This document shows positions 7,741-15,690 of a stretch of 16,366 nt of DNA, one piece after another. Below the pieces are notes generated by a model. It saw only the letters and a list, made by a program, of their open reading frames with translations. It searched no databases and was not told the origin of the DNA. Numbering within the stretch: position 1 is the stretch's first letter; every line of letters starts with the position of its first letter. Origin of the DNA: Pavlovales sp. CCMP2436 (lineage: Eukaryota; Haptophyta; Pavlovophyceae; Pavlovales); contig MU631721.1 in NCBI GenBank assembly GCA_026770615.1, positions 25,107 to 41,472 on the forward strand, written 5' to 3'. A program made the position numbers and the translations under genes.

Positions 7741-8218
7741 GCGGTGAAAGAGAGAAAAAGCGAGCCGAAAAAAGACGATGCCTCAACTCGACATCGTTCG
7801 CGCCGCGCTTGACGCATTTGGCTTCGTGGGGCACCAGCTCGAGTCGTACGACGATTTTACGTCGCGCCGCCTGCAGCTTACCGTCGACACCCACGGACTG
7901 GTCGAGGTGCCGCTCGACCTGCTGAACGGTAGCGCGCTCGGTGCGCAAGTTTGCTTTGGGCACGTCTCCTGGCAGCAGAGCACCGTGACCGAGGCGGACG
8001 GTTTCATAAGACCGATCACGCCGGCCGAAGCGCGCCACCGCAACTTTACCTACTCGCGCCCGCTCTACGTCGACGTGTACGCAAAGTACCGCTACGCTTC
8101 CGACGCCGACTTCACCGAGACGCGTTCGCGCGTGCTGCTCGGGCAGATCCCGGTGATGATGCGCTCGAGTGTGTGCGTGCTGGCCAACCTCTCCGACGAC
8201 GAGGTTCGCGCGGCGGGC

Positions 8219-8221
8219 TAG
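8219..8221 (+). other. In-frame TAG in RPB2 (first)
   Basis: The TAG lies directly before the conserved CP(x)D(x)GGYF segment, and both flanks are in the same frame. RPB2 proteins usually have an acidic residue, and sometimes another, at this position. It is a nonsense mutation or a recoded sense codon. Confidence 0.9.
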
Positions 8222-8741
8222 TGCCCCGATGACGTGGGCGGCTACTTTATCGTGCAGAGCACCGGCAGCCCCGAGAAGAACGTGATGGCGCAGGAGCGCG
8301 CCGCGTGCAAGCGGCCGATGGTCTTCCTCAAAGACGAGCTCGCCTCTGGGCGGACCACCTACGTGGCCGAGCTGCGCACAGTGGACCCCACCACCTCGCG
8401 CACGCAGATGACAATCATCAAATTAGTGTGCGAGCGCTATGGCAGCGTCGCCAGGCTGAGCTGCACGCTCCCCTTTACCAAGGAGGAGCTTTCGCTCGCC
8501 TTGCTCTTTCGCGCGCTGGGGTGCGACGACATCGAGACTGCCGTAAACCCGGCGACGCCCGCTACGCAACGGCTGCTCCGCATTGTGCTCTTCGACGCGG
8601 TCGCGTCGATGACCCAGCAGCAGGCGCTCGAGCACATCGGCGAGCGCATGCAGTACGCGTCGGCCGGCCTCCTCCCCGCCGACCGTGCGCGCACCATGCT
8701 GATGAGAGACTTTCTGGTGCACCTCGACCTGGTCGAGATGC

Positions 8742-8837
8742 CCGCTTCCGGGCTGAGCGGCGACGAGCTCGTGCCGCTTCCGGGCTGAGCGGCGACGAGC
8801 TCGTGCCGCTTCCGGGTTGAGCGGCGACGAGCTCGTG
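8742..8837 (+). repeat. Triplicated 32-bp direct repeat inside RPB2
   Basis: Three tandem copies of a 32-bp unit lie at 8742-8773, 8774-8805 and 8806-8837. The third has a single C-to-T change. Only one copy would be needed: the upstream frame reads PASGLSGDELV from copy 1, and the downstream frame reads GLSGDELVHKL from copy 3. The extra 64 bp shifts the frame by one and creates a TGA. No GT-AG boundary would excise exactly two units. Confidence 0.95.
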
Positions 8838-10021
8838 CATAAGCTGCGCTACGTCGCGTACGCCACGCTCCTGCTCTTGCGCACCGCTGCGGCCGAGCGC
8901 CCTGCCGATGACCGCGACCACCTGGGCGCCAAGCGCCTTGATCTCGCAGGTCCCCTTTTGACGGCGCTCTTCCGGCAGTCCTTCATTGGAATGCGGAGCG
9001 ACCTATACAAGTCGCTGCAGAAGGTCCTCGAGAAGAAGCAGGAGTTCTCGCTCGAAAAGGTGGTCGACCACGGCAAGATCACGCGCTTCCTCAAATTCTG
9101 CATCGCAAGTGGCAACTTTTCGGGGCGCGGCGTCGTGGCGACCAAGGTGGGCGTCACGCAGGTCTTAAACCGGCTCAACCGCGTCGCGACCATTTCGCAG
9201 CTGCGGCGCCTCAACGCGCCGACCGTGCGCGACGGCAAAACGAGCAAGCCGCGACAGCTGCACGGCACGCAGTTTGGCCTCGTGTGCGCCTTTGAAACGC
9301 CCGAGGGCGGGCAGGTGGGTCTCGTGAAAAACCTGGCGCTGCTCACGCGCGTCACGTGCTTTGCACCAAGCAAGAGATTGATCAAGTTCGTGCTGAACGA
9401 GCTCAGCGGCTTGCGCACTGCGGGCACGGGCGGAGCGCGCGTCTTCGTCGATGGCATGTGGCTCGGCGACGTGTGCGACGGGCTCGCGGCGGGCGCGGAG
9501 CTGCGCCGTATGCGCCGCATCGGCGCGTTCTCGTCCGAAGCCTCGATCGCCTACCTGCAGCGCGACGACGTGCTCGTGGTGAGCACCGACGAGGGCCGGC
9601 TCATTCGCCCTCTCCTCGTGGTCCACGACGGCCGAGTGCGGATGCCTTCGCTGGGAGTTTCCTTCCACGACATGCTGCGCGACGGTATCGTGGAGTACGT
9701 CGACGCCCTGGAGGAGGAATCGACCTACATAGCTTTCACCCTCGAGGAGGTGACGTGCAAGCACACGCACTGCGAAATCCACCCGTCCACAATGCTCGGG
9801 GTGGCCGCCTCGGCTATTCCCTACGCGCACACGAACCAGGCGCCTCGGCAATGTGCAAGCAGTCCATCGGCCTGCCGGTCAGCAACTTTCAGGCGCGCAT
9901 GAACGTGAAAACAAACGTGCTCTACTACCCGCAGAAACCCTTTGCCGAGTCAAAGTCGTGCGTGGTTGATGACACTTCGCAGTCGATTGTGCTGGCGATC
10001 ATGTGCTACAGCGGCTACAAC

Positions 10022-10024
10022 TAG
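10022..10024 (+). other. In-frame TAG on the conserved Gln of RPB2 (second)
   Basis: The frame reads MCYSGYN-TAG-EDNLVLNQSAVDRG. In Pol II-type, archaeal and viral RPB2 the motif is GYNQED, so the TAG sits on a near-invariant Gln. A CAG-to-TAG transition, or reading of TAG as Gln, both explain it. Confidence 0.92.
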
Positions 10025-10554
10025 GAGGACAATCTCGTGCTCAACCAGTCGGCAGTGGACCGTGGCCTGTTCCGCAGCTACACGCTCAAGGTGTACTCGA
10101 GCGAGGCGTCGCGCCACCAGCTGCACGGACGCGAGATTTTAGAGGTGCCGAATTGCGCGACCTGCGCGGGCATCCAGCAGGCAAACTACTCGAAACTGGA
10201 GGCTGACGGCATTGTCGCCCCTGGCGTGCGCGTGTACGACGGCGATATCGTAATAGGCAAGACGGCTCCAAACATCTCGACGGGCGGAGGTGAGGGGGCG
10301 CTCTCGCGCCGAGACGTGTCGGTGAAGTTGAAGGCCGGCGAGGGGGGCGTCGTCGACAGCGTGATGTGCACAACCACCGAGAGCGGATGCGAAGTCGTAA
10401 AAGTTCGCATTCGCACCGTGGTCATCCCCGAGATCGGCAACAAGTTTGCATCGAGGCACGCGCAAAAAGGCACCGTGGGCATGCTCTTCCGCCAGGAGGA
10501 CATGCCCTACAGCACCTCGGGCATCGTGCCCGACGCCATTTTCAATCCGCACGG

Positions 10555-10621
10555 GTGCGGCCCCTTGTTTGCGCAACGCTCACTTGTTTATTATCCACTG
10601 CAAACGCTCACTATTCTGCAG
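10555..10621 (+). other. RPB2 intron 1
   Basis: This 67-nt GT-AG intron has donor CACGG|GTGCGG and acceptor TATTCTGCAG|CATCCC. Its removal joins NPHG to IPSRMTMG in phase 2, restoring the conserved NPHxIPSRMT block of the family. The interior is T/C-rich before the acceptor, as expected for a spliceosomal intron. Confidence 0.85.
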
Positions 10622-10973
10622 CATCCCCTCCCGCATGACCATGGGTCACCTGCTCGAGATGCTTGCGAGCAAGGCGGGCGCGCTCTGCGGCTACTCGGTG
10701 CCGGCCACTGCATTCGAGAGCATCAACCAGCAGCTCTACTCGACCGACCTGCAGCGACTGGGCTTCCACCCGCTCGGGAACGATCGCATGCACGACCCGC
10801 GCACGGGCAGGCGAATCGATGTTCCGATCTACATGGGCGTCGTCACCTACCAAGTGCTCAAGCACATCGTCTCCGAGATAATACATGCAAGGCCCGCCAG
10901 GGGTCCGGTCACGTCGCTCGTTCGCCATCCGGTCGAGGGTCGCGCGCGCATGGGGGGGCTCCGGTGCGGCGAG

Positions 10974-11028
10974 GTGAGTGCCCATTGTTGTGGCTCTGCT
11001 CTTTACCGGGATGTGTGTGTGTGTGCAG
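10974..11028 (+). other. RPB2 intron 2
   Basis: This 55-nt intron has a consensus donor GAG|GTGAGTG and an acceptor preceded by a (TG)n tract (TGTGTGCAG|ATGGAG). Removal in phase 0 joins GGLRCGE to MERDALLSHG, exactly restoring the conserved GLRxGEMERD motif. The (TG)n tract matches the style of other introns in this window. Confidence 0.9.
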
Positions 11029-11289
11029 ATGGAGCGAGACGCACTGCTCTCGCACGGTGCCTCGGCCATCGTCGGCTCGCTGCTGCACTTCCAGTCCGAT
11101 CAGAGCACGGTGCAGGTTTGCAAAACGTGCAACCGCGTGGGTTACATGGACAAGCTTAAAGGCTCGAACCGCTGCTGTGGCAAAAAGTGCAATGCACTCG
11201 AAGTAGTAGACGTTGCGATTCCATACGCATCGAAACTGCTCCTGCAGGAGCTGGCTGCCATGGGCATCTCGGCTGAGCTGCTCGTCTAG

Positions 11290-11350
11290 CGTGCAAGTCG
11301 GTGATGCCCTTCCGCGACTGCCGCAACCCAAGCCGCACAAGCGCTCCCAA
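11290..11350 (+). repeat. Direct repeat flanking the AT-rich island, left copy
   Basis: The sequence starting at the base after the RPB2 TAG (CGTGCAAGTCGGTGATGCCC...) recurs at 14566-14619. The match covers about 55 bp with a small indel in the middle and continues weakly into a CCATGCCACGGGCC / GGCTAAACCCGTGGGCC pair. It is in the same orientation as the right copy. Confidence 0.85.
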
Positions 11351-11642
11351 AACCCTATCGTTCCATGCCACGGGCCGATTCAATGCGAACTATGCAGCTG
11401 CGCAGCATTCAACCCTGACGTCCACACAGGCCTCAACCTGCAGCTCATCGCTCGCGCGACGCTCGACGGCCGCCGTGCCCTGCGCACCTCGACCGCAAAC
11501 GCGCAGATAGCGGTGCGGCGCCGAGCAGCAAGAAGGCTTCTCTCAAGCGCAAGGTCGCATCCGCGTGACGACGCCCAGTTTTTTTCGAGGTCCTATACCC
11601 GGACCTCATCCTTACCGTCGTGCTTTCAGCACGAAGGTATAA
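11351..11642. other. GC-rich stretch with two tandem hairpins, no supported gene
   Basis: Open frames exist on the plus strand (for example a basic one ending KKASLKRKVASA then TGA at about 11566), but none is recognisable. The notable structures are two adjacent hairpins at 11587-11634, listed separately. The stretch separates the convergent RPB2 and AT-rich island genes. Confidence 0.5.
11587..11634. terminator. Two adjacent strong hairpins between convergent genes
   Basis: Hairpin 1 pairs GAGGTCC (11587-11593) with GGACCTC (11601-11607) over a 7-nt loop. Hairpin 2 pairs TCGTGCT (11618-11624) with AGCACGA (11628-11634) over a 3-nt loop. They sit just past the 3' end of the minus-strand gene ending at 11643 and after the RPB2 stop. 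In mimivirus-like viruses transcripts end at hairpins, so a 3'-end signal is plausible. That role is inference. Confidence 0.5.
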
Positions 11643-12518
11643 TTACAGCGCATGCAACAGCATGATGGCCAATATGGTTGAAGCAATCGTGCCCCCCGCT
11701 ATGGCTTGAAGTGTAATCGCAAGTGAGTTACTTCTGGCATCGGCCGAGTTGACCAGTTTTTTGGGGCTTGTTGCAGCAACTGCTTCTAGTACGCTATTGT
11801 TGGTAAATGTGCCCATGTTTGTAAGCGTCACCAGTATGATGCCATCGGTGTCTGTGCTTATATTCGCAAATCTGCCAGCTCGCATTTGTTCTTTAATTTT
11901 CTCAAGTATTGGTTTATATGTAGCTTCGTTTATATTTATTGCTTCCTCTTCGCTATGATATATTGTGCGTCCACCCGCCTTCTTAATGTTCTGATCTAAT
12001 TTGTAATGGGAAGCTAATGAATTAGCAGCTGATTTGTCCCTTTTTTCATTTTCTTCAGCACGTTGATTCTTTGTATAGCCGCTGCGGGAGCTATTCTTTG
12101 TAGAATCGGTATTGCTAGAGGCTAACGGCTGCGTCGGGCTTGGGGCGGGCGTTGTCATATGATTATTTGGCGAATTTGCATTGCGGGGCGGCTGCACAGT
12201 ATCTATATGTGGTGGCTGCGTATTTTGCGATGGATTCTCGTCTTGAGTCGTGACCCCGCTGCTGCCGGATTTCGGTTTCTTCTATAGACTTAAATTTGCA
12301 TTTTCTTTTGTGACAAACGAGTATTTTGTCAACTTCTGTATATTTTTAAATTCTTATGTTTCGTCTTGTTGCAAGCAAGTATATACTTTAAGAAATTTTC
12401 TCTCCACATGTCTTAATTTTCTTGTCTGCTCCAGCTCCATAATATTATTGTATCGTTCTTGAAAAGTATGATTCTTCGCAAGAACCATCTTAGTGACTCT
12501 ATAATAATAGTGGGGCAT
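11643..12518 (-). CDS. Tail-anchored hypothetical protein with internal TAA and TAG
   Basis: The longest uninterrupted part (12281-11643) encodes a Ser/Thr/Pro/Asn-rich disordered N-terminal region, then a folded-looking segment (YKPILEKIKEQMRAGRFAN, TDGIILVTLTNMG). It ends with a hydrophobic C-terminal anchor (LQAIAGGTIASTILAIMLLHAL) and TAA. The same frame extends upstream through TAG 12282-12284 and TAA 12354-12356 to ATG 12518. It includes a Lys/Glu-rich helical stretch (QERYNNIMELEQTRKLRHVE) with convincing protein composition. That ATG lies two bases after the TAA of the preceding minus-strand frame. With the stops read through, the product would be about 291 residues. If the stops are real, only the distal part could be expressed, and its start would be unclear (first ATG in it near 12158). 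No family is recognised. Confidence 0.5.
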
Positions 12519-12520
12519 CT

Positions 12521-13162
12521 TTATTTATTCGCATTGCTCGCCGTAAGGTCATTTTTCATTTTTTTCAGTTGTTTCATTTCAGTAATTATTACCTCACTTG
12601 AAAACTTTGATGTTATCGGTCTATTACCAATTACAACATCTACTACCGACTTGTATGATTTTGACTGATTAATAATAGTCGTAGAACGTATTTTATTGTG
12701 CATAACATATAAAAATATTGCCACGTATTTATTGCTCGTTAACTCAAAGGGTGAAAATGTTAAGCATGTTCCTTTCAGGGGGTTCATTTTCACCTCGACA
12801 TTGCATTCGAATAGTAATTGTAACATTACAATAAAGGTCGCCGTGTCATTGCTATCTTTGAGTTAAGTTTCTCCAGTAGTTCGAATTTTGACGTAATGAT
12901 TTTCATATGCGGAATTAATTCTTGACGTACGGCCTAAATGAGCTGTCTCCATTTTTGTAAGTGCTTCGAAATATTGCAAAATGATTGCAACAAGACGGGT
13001 GTAAACAAGCTCAGGGGACTCGTTATATATTTTTTCTAGCTGTGATTGGATTTCTTGCATCAAATTTTGTACTATCAAATTTTCGAAGGAATTTAACATT
13101 TCTTTCTCCTTCGCGGCTTGTGCTAAAACTAACTCTCGACCTTGCTTTAAACTTAAAATCAC
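12521..13162 (-). CDS. Hypothetical protein with one internal TAA
   Basis: A single reading frame runs from about 13162 to TAA 12521-12523, interrupted only by TAA 12863-12865. Upstream of that TAA is a helical, coiled-coil-like segment (ELVLAQAAKEKEMLNSFENL, then IQSQLEKIYNESPELVYTRL). Downstream is a mixed domain (CNVEVKMNPLKGTCLTFSPF, YVAIFLYVMHNKI) with a Lys-rich C-terminus. The two parts stay in the same frame across the TAA, with 12 open codons between the TAA and the next Met. GTG 13162 is a track-type start; the first in-frame ATG is at 13099, so the N-terminus is uncertain. An in-frame TGA lies 16 codons upstream. AT-rich codon use sets it apart from the flanking GC-rich genes. No family is recognised. 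Confidence 0.5.
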
Positions 13163-13348
13163 TTTTTGTGTAATACTAAATTGAACCCATCTTCAACCAA
13201 ACTCGAACGAAATCGGCTGCTCAGAGCTCTGCCGGCGCACCAGTATCACCGCATGGTGATGCTGAGGCTAGAAACAGAGTGACGATCAGACGCTGACAAC
13301 CGAGGCCTCCTGGACGCAGAGACTGCGTACCCGGCGGTAGAAGGGGCA
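13163..13348. other. GC-richer spacer inside the AT-rich island
   Basis: Roughly 13200-13345 is clearly GC-richer than the sequence on either side. It holds a short perfect hairpin (ATCACC-GCAT-GGTGAT, 13245-13260). No coding frame is supported. It separates two minus-strand genes and may be a small insertion of host-like DNA or a regulatory spacer. Confidence 0.45.
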
Positions 13349-14340
13349 TCATACCATAACAAATTGTTCGGCATTCTCTTCGCTGATTACGCCCTTGAGT
13401 ACAAAGTAGTCCGATATATTCGTATCAACTAAAAAGAACAACTGAAATTATATTATTTAAGGCTTCTTGTTTATTGTTTGGTTTGTTGTTGGCTTTCGTT
13501 TGGTATTAATTAAATCATCGAAAATCGCAGCAGAATCGCATATTGTCTTCAATACGCCCATAAAAACTTGAAGATCATTAGTATTCTCATCGTATGTCGT
13601 CCCTCTTGGTATATATTGTTTCATAGCTGTGCAAATTTGCCGTATAACTTTTATAAATAAACCATTATTCATACGGTCTTCAAATTCTTAACTGCTTTTA
13701 TTTTCATCATCAATTAGTTGAAGTGTAGTAAAGTAAAAACGATTAATTGCATCAATATAGGTGTTACCTTTGTTATTACTTACATTTTCCGCATTCATAT
13801 TGTAAAATGCAACTACTAGTGCAGGAATGAGCACAGATTCCATTAATTCTTTAATATTAGGGTAACTAAGTTTTATATTGTCCAGTTGATTTTTCTCATA
13901 TAGAACTGCATTACTTTTTGCATTTGTCTTCTCCAATTTAACCGTCGATGTATGTACTTTTTGAGTCTGCTCACTCGGATACATGATTTTAAGTAATTGT
14001 GAACCTGTTTTAAACTTAGTTAGCTCTATCGCTTGCGACTGCGCCACCCCCGGCGGCGGCGGCGGCGGCGGTGCCCCCCCCCCTTGAAAGGCGGCGGCGG
14101 CGCCCTTGGCAGCTGCGGCGGCGGCGGCGGCGGCCTTGGCAGCGGCGGCGGCGGCGGCGGCTGCGGCGTCGGCGCAAACGCTTTTATTAAATTAATAATT
14201 TTTGATTTCAATTCGGGCGCGACATTCGTTTTTTCCTTTAGCTCCTCAAGCTTTTCTCTCAACTTATTTATTTGCTTTGAATCCGTTGTTATTATCGCCC
14301 ATGCCGTACAAATGCAATTCATTTTAATTGTCGCGAGCAT
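13349..14340 (-). CDS. Polyproline (FH1-like) protein with three internal TAA codons and one homopolymer frameshift
   Basis: ATG 14340 opens a frame with a short hydrophobic start, then a coiled-coil segment (KQINKLREKLEELKEK). A polyproline tract follows (PQPPPPPPLPRPPPPPPQLP, then PPPPFKGGG) like the profilin-binding FH1 region of formins and WASP-like proteins. At a run of ten C on the plus strand (14074-14083) the frame shifts by one. The other frame continues polyproline and then a Lys/Asn-rich domain (ELMESVLIPALVVAFYNMN, INRFYFTTLQLIDDENK). That frame runs through TAA 13688-13690, 13457-13459 and 13448-13450 to a TGA at 13349-13351. The segment after the first TAA (MNNGLFIKVIRQICTAMKQY) stays protein-like. 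No FH2 or other known actin domain could be recognised. The homopolymer shift is probably a sequencing error. Confidence 0.5.
14042..14165. repeat. (GGC)n / polyproline-coding low-complexity tract
   Basis: The tract is made of runs of GGC on the plus strand interrupted by CTTGGCAGC units and a run of ten C. On the minus strand it encodes the proline-rich region of the gene ending at 13349. Such tracts are prone to length error. Confidence 0.9.
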
Positions 14341-14392
14341 AAACGTATCTTATAACTGTATCGGCTCCATCAGCTTGCAACGAGCCTGGGCG

Positions 14393-14478
14393 CTCTTGTT
14401 TCTGTTGAACAACCAAATCGGCGACGCCGGCGCGCTGCATTTGGCCTCTGCGCTTCTGACCAACTCGACGCTCTTGGT
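14393..14478 (+). pseudogene. Leucine-rich-repeat gene fragment
   Basis: The plus-strand frame reads LLFLLNNQIGDAGALHLASA followed by LLTNSTL. This matches the ribonuclease-inhibitor-type leucine-rich repeat (LxxNxIGxxGAxxLAxxL). Only about one repeat is present. The frame after it (VRLRDVLCGRGYRLALLDEFG) is not LRR-like. The fragment abuts the AT-rich island on one side and the right copy of the direct repeat on the other. It is probably a relic of a larger LRR gene. Confidence 0.6.
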
Positions 14479-14565
14479 CCGGCTGCGCGATGTGCTCTGC
14501 GGGCGCGGCTACCGCCTGGCGCTCCTCGACGAGTTCGGCAGCTCTACTACATGCGTGCAAGGCGC

Positions 14566-14619
14566 CGTGCAAGTCGGTGATGCCCTTCCGCACCTGCCAA
14601 GCCGCACAAGCGCTCCCAA
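14566..14619 (+). repeat. Direct repeat flanking the AT-rich island, right copy
   Basis: This copy matches 11290-11350 (GTGCAAGTCGGTGATGCCC and AGCCGCACAAGCGCTCCCAA are shared) in direct orientation, 3.28 kb apart. It follows the LRR fragment rather than an RPB2 end, so the pair is not a simple target-site duplication. Confidence 0.85.
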
Positions 14620-14800
14620 CGATTATGGCTAAACCCGTGGGCCTTAAAAAAATTATATATCAAAACATTTGACAAAAGTTATTCACTCGCAAACATGCTC
14701 ATAAGCAGCATAGCTATTGGGACCGGCGCGCGTTCCGCTCGCCGGTCGCCTCGCGAGCGTGCGGGTGGTTGCGGTGGCGGCTAAGGCCACGGAGAAGGCC

Positions 14801-15658
14801 ATGCCCGCCGGCGCTGTGGCCTCAGCGAAGGTGCTGGCGCCGGTGCCGGTGCCGGGCAAGCGCAGCCTCTTCGTCGTCGAGTCGCCGCCCAAGGTGAAGA
14901 CCCTCGCGCAGTACCTCGGCAACGAGTACCTCGTCCTGGCGACCAAGGGGCATGTGCGCGTGATCCCCTCAATACTGGGCGCGATCGCGCCCGACAACGA
15001 CTATGCGATGGCATTCGAGGTGCCGCTTAGGCAGAAGGGGAACGTCGCGGTGATAGTGCGCGCGGCGCATGACGCGGGGGCCGTCTATCTCGCGATGGAC
15101 CCCGATCGCGAGGGCGAGGCCATCGCCTGGCACCTGCTGCGTGAGATGGAGAATGCGGGCGTCCGCTATGCGCCGTCCGCCGCAGCCTCGCTCGGCGCCG
15201 ACGGCGCCTGCGACGTGGTGCGCGAGCTGGCGACCGCGGGCGGGGCCAGTGCGCCCAAGCGGCCCGTGAAGCGCAGTGGCTCCGCGGCAGCCGAGGAGGG
15301 TGCGGATGCGGGGGTTGACGTGTGGCGTGTCTCGTTCAATTCCGTCTCGAAAAAGGCTGTGCACGACGCCCTCGCGGCGCGGCGCGCAGTCGACCTCAAC
15401 CTGGTGGCGGCGCAGCAGGCGCGGTAGGCGCTGGACTATCTGGTCGGCTTCACGCTCTCGCCCGTGCTCTGGAAGCGCATGCCCGCCGCCCGCTCCGCCG
15501 GGCGCGTACAGGTTATGAATCTCAATAATAACAATAATAATAATAATAATAATAATAATACTGATCTTCGTATTGCGCAGGCTGCTGTTTGGGAGCAGGA
15601 GGGGGCGGCCATCATTATTATTATTATGTTATTATTATTATTATTCTTATTCTTATTC

Positions 15659-15690
<32 letters not shown>

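Larger units (their letters stand above)
7778..11289 (+). pseudogene. RNA polymerase second-largest subunit (RPB2-like), disrupted and intron-containing
   Basis: This is the catalytic beta-type subunit of a multisubunit DNA-dependent RNA polymerase, nearly full length at about 1,100 codons after splicing. Landmarks in order are HQLESYDDF at the N-terminus, DVGGYFIV with MAQER, RPADDRDHLGAKRLDLAGPLL, KPRQLHGTQFGLVC with PEGGQVGLVKNLAL, HTHCEIHPSTMLG, GYN(TAG)ED with NQSAVDRGLFRS, VVIPEIGNKFASRHAQKGTVG, SRMTMGHLLEML, ARMGGLRCGE, MERDALLSHGAS, and a C-terminal Cys cluster (CKTC...CCGKKC). The PEG-VGLVKN block and compact viral-style neighbours favour a nucleocytovirus-type RPB2 over host Pol II, but phylogeny is needed. 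Disruptions are TAG at 8219-8221, a 32-bp triplication causing a shift at 8742-8837, a small deletion near 9848 with a shift, and TAG at 10022-10024 on the conserved Gln. Two GT-AG introns lie near the 3' end. The frame ends at TAG 11287, with TGA 12 nt later. Confidence 0.93.

Noticed and set aside
8742..8837. Intron explaining the 64-bp excess in RPB2
   Set aside because: Within the repeated unit no GT is preceded by AG at the needed offset, so no GT-AG excision removes exactly two units.
8849..9851. Long minus-strand frames opposite RPB2
   Set aside because: They are GC-rich shadows of the RPB2 coding strand, which carries all conserved motifs.
12250..12462. Plus-strand 70-codon frame (hydrophobic, Phe-rich)
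   Set aside because: It is antisense to the better minus-strand frame that continues through TAA 12354 and TAG 12282. Its Phe/Leu content is what AT-rich Lys/Glu codons give when read in reverse.
14033..14632. Plus-strand 199-codon Gly-rich frame
   Set aside because: Its Gly runs are the reverse of the proline tract encoded on minus. It joins unrelated segments and only its LRR part (14393-14478) has recognisable content.
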